Below are positions 52,385 through 61,731 of a stretch of 64,000 nucleotides of DNA, piece after piece. The DNA is from Myxococcales bacterium (lineage in GTDB: Bacteria > Myxococcota_A > Polyangia > Palsa-1104 > JAEUJZ01). The position numbers were made by a program, and so were the translations under genes. Each line of letters begins with the position of its first letter. Positions within the stretch are counted from its first letter, which is position 1. Where the stretch lies: assembly GCA_016794465.1 (NCBI GenBank), contig JAEUKA010000070.1, forward strand, positions 101,477 to 165,476, read 5' to 3'. Under the pieces are notes generated by a model, which was given only the letters and a program-made list of their open reading frames with translations, was not told where the DNA came from and ran no database searches.

Positions 52385-53408
52385 AGTGCTGGTAGGACTG
52401 GTTGCGCAGCAGGTCGCGGGTGGCCTGGTTCGCTAGGTCGAAGCCGTTCGCCTTGTAGAAGGTCGAGGCGGACTCGTTGTTACACGACGAGTCGTTGGCG
52501 GCCAGGCGGCTCGGGCAGACGCGCTGGACGTACTGAAGATCCGTCTCGCCCGGCGTAAGCGTCGAGTCGGCGGTGCCCCAGCGGGTGTGACGGATGCAGT
52601 GCGCGCCATCGGCCCGCCAGTCGGCTTCCAGGGTGTTGCCCGCTTCGTTGTCCGGGTTCATAAAGCCGTAGGTGTCGTAGACATCGATCGGCGTGCCGTT
52701 GCGGGTGTGCGAGAGGCCATTGCCGCAGTAGTCGCCACGGACCAGGCGCTGGCAGCTCTGATGCGACAGGCCGAGGTCGCGGTACTTGGTGGTCGAGTTG
52801 TAGGTTTCGGCGTAGCTCGTCTGCCAGGGCACGTAGCCCCAGAGCGCGCACTTGCCAACGGCGGCGTTGACGCAGCTAAAGGTAAAGCGCGAGGTGTCGC
52901 CGTCGAGGTCGTAGGTCGGGTGCAGGTACGCCTTCATGATCGGGATGGCGGCGATTGGCACATCACCGGTATCGGTGCCGCACAGCCAAGTCCACTGGGA
53001 CGTGTCCTCGTTGTAGTACTTGATGGTGTAAAGGTACTGACTGGCGACGCTGTTCCACTGGGTCGAGACGACCTTGAGTGCCAGGACGCTGCCATCGCTC
53101 AGATCGCCGTCCATGTCGACGCCGGTGAGCGCGGTGCTGTCGACCTCGACCGACTGATCCTCACGGGTGCCGGCGAGGCTGGTGCCATTGTAGCGGATGC
53201 CGTTGTAGCGGATGCCGTTGTAGCGGATGCCGTTGTAGCGGATGCCGTTGACTTGAACGCCGTTGATCTGGCTGCTGTTGTCCTTGGCCATGCTGAGCCA
53301 CTGCGCGGCGATGTCTTGGTCGGAGATACCGTTCGCATCGTTGGGCCCACATCCGCTCACGAGTGCGAGGCCAACCGCCAGACTTGCCAAACCAGTTGTA
53401 AATTTCAT
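52383..53408 (-). CDS. ADYC-domain lipoprotein with NGIRY pentapeptide repeats
   Basis: The product has 341 residues. A signal peptide with lipobox VSGC (KFTTGLASLAVGLALVSGC) is followed by a short region with tandem pentapeptides NGVQV, then NGIRY four times, then NGTSL (about residues 47-78). The remaining Cys-rich region contains the ADYC-type motif (LVRGDYCGNGLSHTRNGTPI), CVNAAVGKCALWGYVPWQ and RADGAHCIRHTRWGTADS. ADYC-domain proteins are surface or periplasmic lipoproteins common in Myxococcota, function unknown. Of three consecutive ATGs, the third (53408) is best spaced (six bases) from the AGGAGG site. It may be transcribed with or after the kinase gene upstream on the same strand, 195 bases away. 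Confidence 0.82.
   Translation of the reverse strand: MKFTTGLASLAVGLALVSGCGPNDANGISDQDIAAQWLSMAKDNSSQINGVQVNGIRYNGIRYNGIRYNGIRYNGTSLAGTREDQSVEVDSTALTGVDMDGDLSDGSVLALKVVSTQWNSVASQYLYTIKYYNEDTSQWTWLCGTDTGDVPIAAIPIMKAYLHPTYDLDGDTSRFTFSCVNAAVGKCALWGYVPWQTSYAETYNSTTKYRDLGLSHQSCQRLVRGDYCGNGLSHTRNGTPIDVYDTYGFMNPDNEAGNTLEADWRADGAHCIRHTRWGTADSTLTPGETDLQYVQRVCPSRLAANDSSCNNESASTFYKANGFDLANQATRDLLRNQSYQH
53191..53250 (-). repeat. Four perfect 15-bp repeats encoding NGIRY
   Basis: Four identical 15-base units on the plus strand at 53191-53250 encode the pentapeptide NGIRY in the ADYC lipoprotein on the minus strand. Diverged flanking units (NGVQV, NGTSL) suggest an older, longer pentapeptide array in which the central copies were recently duplicated or homogenised. 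Confidence 0.95.
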
Positions 53409-53603
53409 CATCATCCTCCTGCCGTGACGCATCGCACGTCGCGTGCCAGTGGGTGTAAACAGGAGGGTGCAGCCTGTACCTTCTGGTACACAGCGGTCTG
53501 CGACGCAGGGCTGGCCGTGGATCGCTTCAGCAGGGCAGGGCGGGAAGACGTGGGGTCCACGATCCTGAGGCCGGGGCGTTGGGGGACCAGGGTTCCCAAA
53601 GCC

Positions 53604-56600
53604 CTACGGCTTGGTCGGCCAAGACGCACAGACCCGGATCGTTACGTCATTTCCTCGGAGCGTGTCAGGGAACACAGTGCGGTTGGAACTGCGACAGGTG
53701 AGGGCGTCAAAGAAGTAACTGCCACCTCGTCCCACAATCTCATCAATACCTAGCGTCGAGGTCGTCAAATCCCAGTGATTACCTACCAAGTCAAACACCT
53801 GAAACGGGCTTACCGAGCCAGGATGGCTCGATACACTATCAGGGCCCATTGCACCTGGATCCTTGTGGTACGTCTCATCGAAGTTCGCATCCTCAAGGTT
53901 TAGGCTATCGCCATGCGGATACTCTCGCTCATCGGCACCTTTCGCCGCACGTTCCCACTCAGTTTCACTGCACAGTCGGGCGCCTCGAAGCCGTCCTGAG
54001 CTATCCAGCCACTTGGTGTAGGCAACTGCATCCGAGTAGAGAATGCCGCCTACCGGGAATCGTAACCAATCTTGCCGCTTGCGCGTCGTGCGCGTCGGGA
54101 ACTCAATCGACATTCCGCGACTTGCTGAGAAGAGCTTGTCTTGCGGCTGAATCTTCAGCAACCAGCCGTGCTTGGCATCTTCATATAGCTCTAGGATTCC
54201 TCCGGCTGCTCCTCGAACGGCACTTGGCATCCGTTGCTTGCGCTCTTTGGCGGGGAGGGATTCTAGGAACTCGATCCAGTCGGCGAAGGTTGTCTCGTGC
54301 TGGGCGATCAGGTAGCTGTCGAGCTTGACTGCGTGCAGCGGGGCGGTGCCGAAGAAGATCTTGCGCAGGCTCTCGTCCTGGCCGTAGCCAAACAGGAAGC
54401 GGCCCTTGGGGATGAAGACGTAGCCGGGGGGGACTTCGCTGCGGGACGGCAGGGGCACTTCGATGCGCAGGGCTTCGCCGCGCTCGATCACCAGGGGATA
54501 GCGGACCTCGAGCTTGCCGGCTGCTTGCAGGGTCAGCAGATACGAGCCGGGGGGCAGGGCGGACTCGAAGATCGGGGTGATGCCCAGGTCTTTCTTGGGG
54601 GAGAGGGTCTTGCGGCCACTCTCCTCGTCGAGATACTGCTGGAGCTGAACCTGGGCCCCGAGCGGCGAGGTCGAGATGGTGAGCTTGCCGGGCGTCTTCC
54701 AGCGCTGCTGCAGCTTGCCGCCGACATCGTAGAGCGCCAGTCGCTCCAGCAGATCGTCACGCTTTTGTCGCTGGCGATCGCGATCGGCACTCTGGGCCCG
54801 CTGGTAGAGCGCCAGGGCCAGCTGCTCACGGACATCGCTGCGCGTCACATCCAGGGTCAGCGCCGACTCGAGGATCTGCGAGGCTCGGTTGTAGACGCGA
54901 TCGGCCTTGGTGGCGACCTGCCGCGCCTGCGCCCACACCTTCTCGCCGTCGTCTTTGTGCTTGTCGTCAAACTGGGAAAAGGCCTCAGCGCGCAGGCGCA
55001 GCGTCTCCTCGTCCAGCTTGGTGGCTTCTTGAACCACGGCTTGCGCCTCAGCGACCAGGGTACTCACCTGCCGCTCGAGCTTGCGCCGGGCTGCGACCTG
55101 GACCCCGATGTACGACATGACCAGCAGCACCGGAATCATCAGCAGTGCCACCCGTCGCAGCAGCTGAACCCGCTGCAGCGCGGCCTGCGAGGCGGCGACA
55201 AACGCTCGCTCTTTTGGGCTGATGTCCTCGGGCTCTAGGAGCGGCAGCTCGGCCAGCTGACGGGGCGACCACAGCGCTTCGCGGCTCTTGTGAAGGCGAG
55301 TCCACTCTTGCGTCGCCTGTTCCAAGCGGTGCTTGACCGCCCGCCTCTCGGCATTTTCTTCCAGCCAGCGTCGCAGCGTCCCCCAGCCTTTGAGCAGCGC
55401 TTCGTGGGCGACTTCATACGCGGCCCCATCAGCTGTCTCGCGCGCGACCAGCAGCCGCCCTCGCACCAGCAGCTCCAGCACCCCTTTGGCATTGGGATCG
55501 TTCCAGGTCAGCTCTTCCGTCGTGCGCCGGGCGCGGGTGCCATCGATGGTCACCAGCGACATCATCAGGCGCCGGGCCAGTGGGCGACGCTCCGGTGGCA
55601 GCGAGCCAATCAGGTGATCGGCATGGCGGGCCAGCGCGCCCATCACGCCGCCGATCGACTCGAGCGCCTTGGCGGTGATGCGATTGCCCTGCCGGACATC
55701 CCACAGCTCGGCGAGCGCAAACTGCAAGAGCGGCAGACCTCCATCGCTCTCGGCGGTCGTCGCCACCAGCGCATCGACCATCTCATCACTCTCGAACGAG
55801 ACGCCTTTGAGCTGGGCCGGCCCGGTCACTGCCTCGCGCAGCTTGTCGGTTCCCATCGGTCGCAGCAAGTACAGGGCGCGGTTCACTTCGTCGCCGATGC
55901 CGGGCACACTCGCCACCCGCGACACGAAGTCGGCGCGCACCGTCCCCAGAATGCGCAGCAGCCCGGCCTTGCTGGCCAGCGCACCGAGGGCTTCACTGGC
56001 GAGCTTGGCCTCGAGCGGATCGGCGATGGTGCAGAGCTCCTCCATCTGATCGACAAAGAGGAGCAGGCCCGTGCCGTGGGGCAGCAGGCTGCGCAGCACC
56101 CGAGGAAACGAGGCCGGCTCGGTCTTGACAGCGGCCAGCAGCGTCTGTTCGTCACGACCAAGTGCAGTCGCCACCGCCTCGCACAGGGCGCGCAGCGGCA
56201 GCCGACCGGGAATCATCATCGCGATCTGATAGGTCAGGTTGTGCCCAAGTCCCCCTTCCTTGATCAGGGGCAGCACGCCGGCGCGACAGACCGACGACTT
56301 GCCGACGCCAGAGTCAGCGGCCACGACCACAAACGACTCGGTGCGCAGGCGATCGACCAGGGTGCCGATCTCGGACTGCCGACCGAAAAACAGCGAGCGG
56401 TGCTGCGACTCGAACGGCAAAAGGCCACGGTAGGGATTGCCCTCGGGGACGGCCTGACTCTGCGCCGAGGGTAGCAGGTGCTCCAGGGCCTCGCGCAGAT
56501 CGTCAGCCGAGCCATAGCGCTGGGCCGGCTCGCGCGCCAGACAGCGGTCGATGATCGCGGCGAGACGCGGTTCCACTGCCGGCGCAACTGATGCCAGCGG

Positions 56601-57689
56601 CGGCGCATCGGTGGTCGTCACCAGGCGATGCAGCTCGATGAGCGAGGTGTTGTAGTGGGGCGGCTTGCCAAAGCACAGCTCGTACAGCACCGCCCCGAGG
56701 GAATAGATGTCCGACTGCCGAGACGCCGGCTCGCCGCCAAACACCTCGGGGGCCATGTACAGAGGCGTGCCTTTGATGGTGCTCGACTGCTCCAGTGGAT
56801 CGGCGCGCCACAGCTCGTCGGGAATCTGGGCGTGCTCAGACGGGTCTTTGCCGAAGGCGGCGGCGAGCCGATTTTGCACCGTGAAGCGCAGCTTGTTCGA
56901 CTCCACGGCATCACTGTTGGTAATCGGGGCGGCCTCCTCGACCCGCAGACTGGCCGGTCGCAAGCGCGCCTGTGGGGTGGCTTGTGAGGACAGCGACAGC
57001 ACGGCGGCCTTGGCTTCCTCGGCAATGCGATCGGGATCGGTGACATCACCACTGTCCGAATCTGCCCCAGCCATCGTCGCGGCCAGCAGATCCACCGACT
57101 GAGTGACGGCGCGCTGTTCGTTCGAGTCGATCTTTTCGATGTCCATGATCGACGCCACATCCATCGCCTGCGAGCGATTGACATCGACCAGCTTGGCCAG
57201 CCCGAAGTCGAGCAGCTTGACGCCACCTTCCGTCGGCAACATCACATTCCCGGGCTTGAGATCGCGGTGCAGCACACCCCGCCGATGAGCAACCGCCAGG
57301 CCGCGCGACAGACCGATCGCTAGCTCCAGCACCTGCTGCGATGGGAACGGCTTCTTCATCCGCTCCAGGCTCTGACCGCGCAGGTATTCCTGAATGATGT
57401 AGGGCCGACCTTCGATCTCGCCGACTCGATAGACGGTGACGACGTTGGGGTGCTGCAAGCGGGCGGCGGCGCGCGCTTCGGTCAGAAACTGCTCTCGCGA
57501 GACAACATCGGGATTGATCGCCGAGATGAACTTGATGGCGACGGCGCGGTCGAGCAGCATGTCATGCCCGAGGTACACCGCGCCCATGCCGCCTCGTCCG
57601 AGAGGCCACAGCAGCCGGTATTCATCGAACGCCTTGGGCGGCGTCCAGTGCTTGGGCAGGCTGTGTTTGACTTCAGAACCCGTCGCCAT
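53604..57689 (-). CDS. Ser/Thr protein kinase fused to STAND-type ATPase and FGE/sulfatase-modifying-like domain
   Basis: The product has 1361 residues. The kinase domain (about 24-410) has GRGGMGAVYLG, the catalytic Lys in AVAIKF, HRDLKPGN, DFG (161-163) and APE (313-315). The DFG-APE segment is about 150 residues, far longer than the usual 20-35. A STAND NTPase follows (entry motif NPYRGLLPFES, Walker A GVGKSS near 465, Walker B LLLFVDQMEEL), then a helical region, a membrane span near 844-864, a coiled coil and PEGA-like sequence. The end (about 1085-1361) is an FGE-sulfatase-like domain (PPGYVFIPKGRFLFGYG, ARLCSETEWERAAKG, GRGGSYF). The domain order suggests signal sensing outside or in the periplasm, linked to kinase output. 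Substrates are unknown. Confidence 0.9.
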   Translation of the reverse strand: MATGSEVKHSLPKHWTPPKAFDEYRLLWPLGRGGMGAVYLGHDMLLDRAVAIKFISAINPDVVSREQFLTEARAAARLQHPNVVTVYRVGEIEGRPYIIQEYLRGQSLERMKKPFPSQQVLELAIGLSRGLAVAHRRGVLHRDLKPGNVMLPTEGGVKLLDFGLAKLVDVNRSQAMDVASIMDIEKIDSNEQRAVTQSVDLLAATMAGADSDSGDVTDPDRIAEEAKAAVLSLSSQATPQARLRPASLRVEEAAPITNSDAVESNKLRFTVQNRLAAAFGKDPSEHAQIPDELWRADPLEQSSTIKGTPLYMAPEVFGGEPASRQSDIYSLGAVLYELCFGKPPHYNTSLIELHRLVTTTDAPPLASVAPAVEPRLAAIIDRCLAREPAQRYGSADDLREALEHLLPSAQSQAVPEGNPYRGLLPFESQHRSLFFGRQSEIGTLVDRLRTESFVVVAADSGVGKSSVCRAGVLPLIKEGGLGHNLTYQIAMMIPGRLPLRALCEAVATALGRDEQTLLAAVKTEPASFPRVLRSLLPHGTGLLLFVDQMEELCTIADPLEAKLASEALGALASKAGLLRILGTVRADFVSRVASVPGIGDEVNRALYLLRPMGTDKLREAVTGPAQLKGVSFESDEMVDALVATTAESDGGLPLLQFALAELWDVRQGNRITAKALESIGGVMGALARHADHLIGSLPPERRPLARRLMMSLVTIDGTRARRTTEELTWNDPNAKGVLELLVRGRLLVARETADGAAYEVAHEALLKGWGTLRRWLEENAERRAVKHRLEQATQEWTRLHKSREALWSPRQLAELPLLEPEDISPKERAFVAASQAALQRVQLLRRVALLMIPVLLVMSYIGVQVAARRKLERQVSTLVAEAQAVVQEATKLDEETLRLRAEAFSQFDDKHKDDGEKVWAQARQVATKADRVYNRASQILESALTLDVTRSDVREQLALALYQRAQSADRDRQRQKRDDLLERLALYDVGGKLQQRWKTPGKLTISTSPLGAQVQLQQYLDEESGRKTLSPKKDLGITPIFESALPPGSYLLTLQAAGKLEVRYPLVIERGEALRIEVPLPSRSEVPPGYVFIPKGRFLFGYGQDESLRKIFFGTAPLHAVKLDSYLIAQHETTFADWIEFLESLPAKERKQRMPSAVRGAAGGILELYEDAKHGWLLKIQPQDKLFSASRGMSIEFPTRTTRKRQDWLRFPVGGILYSDAVAYTKWLDSSGRLRGARLCSETEWERAAKGADEREYPHGDSLNLEDANFDETYHKDPGAMGPDSVSSHPGSVSPFQVFDLVGNHWDLTTSTLGIDEIVGRGGSYFFDALTCRSSNRTVFPDTLRGNDVTIRVCASWPTKP

Positions 57690-57844
57690 GGCTGCTTTAC
57701 AAACGAGTGATCGTCATTCTCAAGCGTCGCATCAGCCCGGTGTCATCGTCAACCGCCAAGGCTTCCGCATACTTCCGAATGCTGACGAGTGAGCGGGTCG
57801 CGACTGGACAGACAGACCTGCAAGCCGAGTGCCGCTCGGACTGG

Positions 57845-58726
57845 TTAGTGGGGCTTGGTCTTCCGCTGGGCGCGGAGAAACGACACGAGGTTCTCTGTCG
57901 CAGCTTGTACGGACTGGGTCAGGGCCTGCTCTTCGAGGTTGGTCTGCTCGTGTTTGCTGAGGCGAGCGGCGCTGTTGCGTGGCGAAAAGGTGCTGGCTCC
58001 ACCGGACACGATGCCGACCACGCGCTTGCCGGGCAGAAGCGAGATCACGACGTTGATGTCGAAGGACACCTCTAGCTCGCCCCGAGGTGTGGTGCGGCGC
58101 GACAGGCTGCTGACGCTGCTCTCGATGGCGAAGCTGTTTTCGGTCGGGATGGTGGATGACAGATCCTCGCGAACGTCGATGTCAGGGCTGTTCTTGAGCT
58201 CGCGGACCATCTCTTCACGAAGTCGCAGGGGCAGACCGGCGATCGCGGAGGCCACTTTCGCACTCGCTTTTCCGGTTGGACTCGACACCAGCACCACCAG
58301 CTTCTCGAGCGGGGTCGCCGCCAGCTTGGTCAGCTTTTCTATCGCCGCCGTCGCTTTTTCACGGACCTGCGCATGTTCGTCGTGAGTCGCCGCTCGCAGC
58401 GCTGACATGGCCGCCTGCGCACCTAGATCGCTTAAGGCCTGGGCACACGCGGCCCGAACCACCGCACTTCGGTCGGCCAGCAGCGCCTTCATCAGCGGCT
58501 CCAGCGCCATCGCTGCATCCATTTTGCCGAGTCGCAGCGCCGCGCTTTGGCGGACAGCCGGGTCCTCGGCACTGCGCAGCGCTTGGAGGATCGCCGCATC
58601 ACTGCTCTGGCCGTGTGCAACGAAACGACCGAGCGGCAAAAAGCCCACCGACAGAATCAAGCCCCAGCAAAGAAACGAAGCGCGCCAAAGCGGGCGGGAA
58701 AATATGGCGGTTGGACGAAGCTCCAA
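57845..58726 (-). CDS. Secreted HEAT-repeat protein
   Basis: The product has about 293 residues. A signal-like segment (FLCWGLILSVGFLPLGRFVA) is followed by HEAT/PBS-lyase-type repeats: AEDPAVRQSAALRLGKMDAA, LLADRSAVVRAACAQALSDL and THDEHAQVREKATAAIEKL. The C-terminal half is mixed and contains EVSFDINVVISLLPGKRVVG. The frame is open far upstream into the hutI gene, so the start must lie after 58870. TTG 58726 immediately precedes the signal sequence; GTG 58789, with GGAG eleven bases upstream, is an alternative. It is likely the last gene of a minus-strand group with hutI and the histidine kinase. Function is unknown. Confidence 0.7.
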   Translation of the reverse strand: MELRPTAIFSRPLWRASFLCWGLILSVGFLPLGRFVAHGQSSDAAILQALRSAEDPAVRQSAALRLGKMDAAMALEPLMKALLADRSAVVRAACAQALSDLGAQAAMSALRAATHDEHAQVREKATAAIEKLTKLAATPLEKLVVLVSSPTGKASAKVASAIAGLPLRLREEMVRELKNSPDIDVREDLSSTIPTENSFAIESSVSSLSRRTTPRGELEVSFDINVVISLLPGKRVVGIVSGGASTFSPRNSAARLSKHEQTNLEEQALTQSVQAATENLVSFLRAQRKTKPH

Positions 58727-58869
58727 GTGGTGTCCCCGAAGAGAGGCCCGATTAGATGCAGCGCAGAGAGATCCGTCAAGGCCTGTCACGGCGATCGATG
58801 CTCCGGCATCGCCCGGTAGGGAAACAGCGGGCGGGGCCGGCTTGGCTGCGGGTCTACGGTCCGCTCGAT

Positions 58870-60171
58870 TCAGCCCAGATCGGCACGTACTCCGTCGGCA
58901 ATGACCTGGGCCCCAGCGACCCACAGCGATCGCGCCGGGTTGCCGCCGAGCTGCTGACAGATCTGCCGGTAGTGATCGGCTTCCCACAGCACCAGATCCG
59001 CGCGCGCGCCACGACCCAGCCGGCCTCGGTGCGGGTGTCCGATCGATTGCGCCGCATGCACCGTCACCGCGAGCCACGCCTCGGCACACGACAGGCCCAT
59101 CTGGGTACAGGCAAGCGACATCATCAGCGGCTGCGACTGCGTATACGAGCTGCCGGGATTGCAGTCGGTCCCGAGCGCGATCCGCACGCCATCAGCAAGC
59201 AGCGCGGCGGCATCCGGCCACGGCAACCGCAGCGACAGCGCCGCTCCCGGCAGCAGGTTGGCGATCGTGCCACTGCGAGCGAGCGCTTTGCGTCCTTCGT
59301 CATCGAGCTGCTCCAAGTGCTCGACCGAGAGCGCTCCCAGGCGAGCAGCCAGCTTCGCGGCCCCGGTGTAGGTGAACTGTTCGGCATGACAGCGCAGACC
59401 GAGCCCAGCCGCTTTCCCCGCAGTCAGCAGGCGCTCGGTTTCGGCAAGTGTGAACGCTCCGACATCGCAGTACACATCCACTGACTCGGCCAGACCCGCG
59501 CGGGCGATCGGCATGACTGAGGCCAGCTCGGACACCAGCCGCTCCCGGGCCTCGCCTTCGCGGGCTTCCGGCGGTGGAACATGGCACAAAAACGTCGGCG
59601 AGACAGCGCACGGGTGGCCCGCCATCGCCTCGCAACCCAGCCGCAGCAGTCGCAGCTCCGAAAGCGGCCACAGTCCATAGCCGGTCTTGACCTCAACCGC
59701 TGTCGTGCCAAGCTGCAGCGCCGTATCGAGCCTCGTCCGCAGACCTGCACTCAGCGCTTCATCGCTGGCGATCGTCGTGGCCCGCACTGTCGAGGCGATT
59801 CCTCCGCCCTGCTTCGCGATCTGCTGATAGCTCGCGCCGAGGTTGCGCAGGTCAAACTCGTGGCTGCGCTCGCCGGCCCACAGCAGGTGGGTGTGGGGAT
59901 CACACAGCCCCGGCGTGACCAAGAGCCCGCGACCGCTCTGCACCGTCACTGGCTGGGGCAAAAGATGAATGGGCGGCGCGTCACTGCTGGGCCCGGCAAA
60001 GTGAATGATTCCGTCGACAATGATTACCACCGCGTCGTGGACCAGACCCAGCGCCAGCTCGGCTTTTTGCACTTGCTCGGCCCGGCGCAGCTTGGCCTGG
60101 TCCTCTCCAACCACTGGAGGTCCGCAGAGCGTGAGCAGCTCACCAATGTCGCGTAGCACCAACGTCGCCAT
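58870..60171 (-). CDS. hutI: Imidazolonepropionase HutI
   Basis: This 433-aa amidohydrolase hydrolyses imidazolone-5-propionate to formiminoglutamate, the third step of histidine degradation. Metal-binding HxH is in CDPHTHLLWAGERSHEF. Other marks are GGGIASTVRAT, EVKTGYGLW, LRCHAEQFTYTGAAKLA, SVEHLEQLDDEG and the catalytic Asp in ALGTDCNPGSSYTQS. Length and motifs look complete, with one insertion-rich N-terminal region. No other hut genes lie nearby. It is 39 bases downstream of the histidine kinase gene. Confidence 0.95.
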   Translation of the reverse strand: MATLVLRDIGELLTLCGPPVVGEDQAKLRRAEQVQKAELALGLVHDAVVIIVDGIIHFAGPSSDAPPIHLLPQPVTVQSGRGLLVTPGLCDPHTHLLWAGERSHEFDLRNLGASYQQIAKQGGGIASTVRATTIASDEALSAGLRTRLDTALQLGTTAVEVKTGYGLWPLSELRLLRLGCEAMAGHPCAVSPTFLCHVPPPEAREGEARERLVSELASVMPIARAGLAESVDVYCDVGAFTLAETERLLTAGKAAGLGLRCHAEQFTYTGAAKLAARLGALSVEHLEQLDDEGRKALARSGTIANLLPGAALSLRLPWPDAAALLADGVRIALGTDCNPGSSYTQSQPLMMSLACTQMGLSCAEAWLAVTVHAAQSIGHPHRGRLGRGARADLVLWEADHYRQICQQLGGNPARSLWVAGAQVIADGVRADLG

Positions 60172-60210
60172 GGAGCCGACGATGCCCTGATCGCCCCGCC
60201 GGAGGCAACA

Positions 60211-61668
60211 CTAAGTGATCGGTAGCTCGACGGTGAAGCGGGTGCCGTGACCGCTCTCGAGCGGACTCTGAACCTGAATCTGACCGCCGTGCCGAGAGAT
60301 GACCTCCAGGCTCAAGGCCAGGCCCAGTCCGGTTCCGCCTTTCTTGGTGGTGAAAAACGGCTCGAAGATCTGTCGGTGGCGATCTTTGGGAATGCCCGGG
60401 CCATTGTCGATGATGTCGACGGCGATTCCTGGTTTTTCCGGCGAAATGGAGCCGGCCACTCGACTGGCGATCGTCAGCAAGCGCTCACTTGTCGGCTTGT
60501 CGGCCATCGACTCGGCAGCGTTGCGAATCAGGTTGAGCAGGACTTGCCGCAGCTGGTTGTCATCGGCCATCACCTTCGGAAGCGAATCGGCCAGCTTCAG
60601 CGACACCGTCACACCGCGCCGACCCAGCTCCTCCTGTAGAAAGCCGTGCAGGCTGGTCAACATCGCGTTCAGCTCCGCCGGCTCCAGCCTCGGCTCGGGC
60701 AGTCGCGCAAAGCGCAGGTACTGCTCGGTAATGTCGGTGAGTCGATCCACTTCCTTCACGATCGCTTGCGCGACCTTGCGGGCCTCGGCATCGTCCGCCG
60801 CAAAGTCATCCGCGAGCAGCTCGGCATTGAGCCCGATCGAGGTCAGCGGGTTGCGAATCTCGTGGGTAATCTGCGCCGCCATCTTGCCCACCGCCGCCAG
60901 CTGCTCCGATCGCCGCAGTCGCTCCTCACGCTCGGCCAGCGCCGCCGCCATCGCATTGAACTCGCGACCGAGCACGCCCACTTCGTCGGGAGAGTCGGCC
61001 TGGACCCGCTCGCGATAGTTGCCCCGGGCAACCTCTTTGGCACTCTCGGACAGTCGTCGCAGCGGACGCAGCGTCGCCTGAACCAGCAGCAGCACCACCA
61101 AGCTACACAGCGCCGCCGCCAGCGTCAGCACCACCGTCAGCAGACCCGCCCGCTTTTCGTACCGCGAGCCCGCATTGACCACCTCGATCACCTTGTTGGT
61201 CAGGCTCGACGACAGCTGTTGCAAGAGCCGCGCGGCTTTTTCCTCCCCTTGACCGGACGACGGCAGCGGTAAGGCATCCGTCGCTGAATAGAGCTCCGAC
61301 AGCTCGCGCAGCCGCACCTCGACCTGTTCCAAAAACGAGGCATCTTCAATCGGTAAACTGCGTCGCAGCTCCTCGACGTGCTGTTGGGTGGTCTGCAGCC
61401 GCAGTCGCCGCAGCTTGCGATCGGCCGCGACCTCTTCGCTCAGGCGCCGACCTTTGTCCGGATCGAGCAGCCGTCGCAGCAGGTTGGCCTGAATCGTCTG
61501 CTGATCCTGAAGCTCAAGTCGCAGGTTGGAATACCCGAGCGCCACCAGCCGCAGCTGCTGTCCGAGCGTGTGCACCGCCCAGGCTCCATAGACGGTCGCC
61601 GCCCCAAAGGTGAGCAGCACCACGACAAAGCCAAGCAGAATCTTGCTGCGAATCGACAGGCGAAGCAC
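60211..61668 (-). CDS. Membrane sensor histidine kinase (HAMP-HisKA-HATPase)
   Basis: The product has 485 residues. The first membrane span is at about 10-30 (ILLGFVVVLLTFGAATVYGA), a helical periplasmic sensor region follows (30-170), and the second span is at about 174-197. A HAMP domain (RPLRRLSESAKEVARGNY) leads to the HisKA phosphoacceptor His in ITHEIRNPL near 268. The ATPase has the N box LLNLIRNAAESM, G1 DNGPGIP, F box FEPFFTTKKG and G2 GTGLGLALS. No response regulator is adjacent, so it is an orphan. GTG 61668 is the start. It is divergent from the PEGA protein gene, 63 bases away, and followed by hutI. Confidence 0.92.
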   Translation of the reverse strand: MLRLSIRSKILLGFVVVLLTFGAATVYGAWAVHTLGQQLRLVALGYSNLRLELQDQQTIQANLLRRLLDPDKGRRLSEEVAADRKLRRLRLQTTQQHVEELRRSLPIEDASFLEQVEVRLRELSELYSATDALPLPSSGQGEEKAARLLQQLSSSLTNKVIEVVNAGSRYEKRAGLLTVVLTLAAALCSLVVLLLVQATLRPLRRLSESAKEVARGNYRERVQADSPDEVGVLGREFNAMAAALAEREERLRRSEQLAAVGKMAAQITHEIRNPLTSIGLNAELLADDFAADDAEARKVAQAIVKEVDRLTDITEQYLRFARLPEPRLEPAELNAMLTSLHGFLQEELGRRGVTVSLKLADSLPKVMADDNQLRQVLLNLIRNAAESMADKPTSERLLTIASRVAGSISPEKPGIAVDIIDNGPGIPKDRHRQIFEPFFTTKKGGTGLGLALSLEVISRHGGQIQVQSPLESGHGTRFTVELPIT

Positions 61669-61731
61669 TCGCCGCCCCTTGCTCCGGAAAATTTGTGAAG
61701 GACTCAGGATATAATCCAGCGGGAGAAAAAA

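Noticed and set aside
53191..53250. NGIRY repeats as a RiPP precursor core
   Set aside because: They sit behind a lipoprotein signal in a large ADYC protein, and no modifying enzymes such as lanthionine synthetases or radical-SAM peptide enzymes are adjacent.
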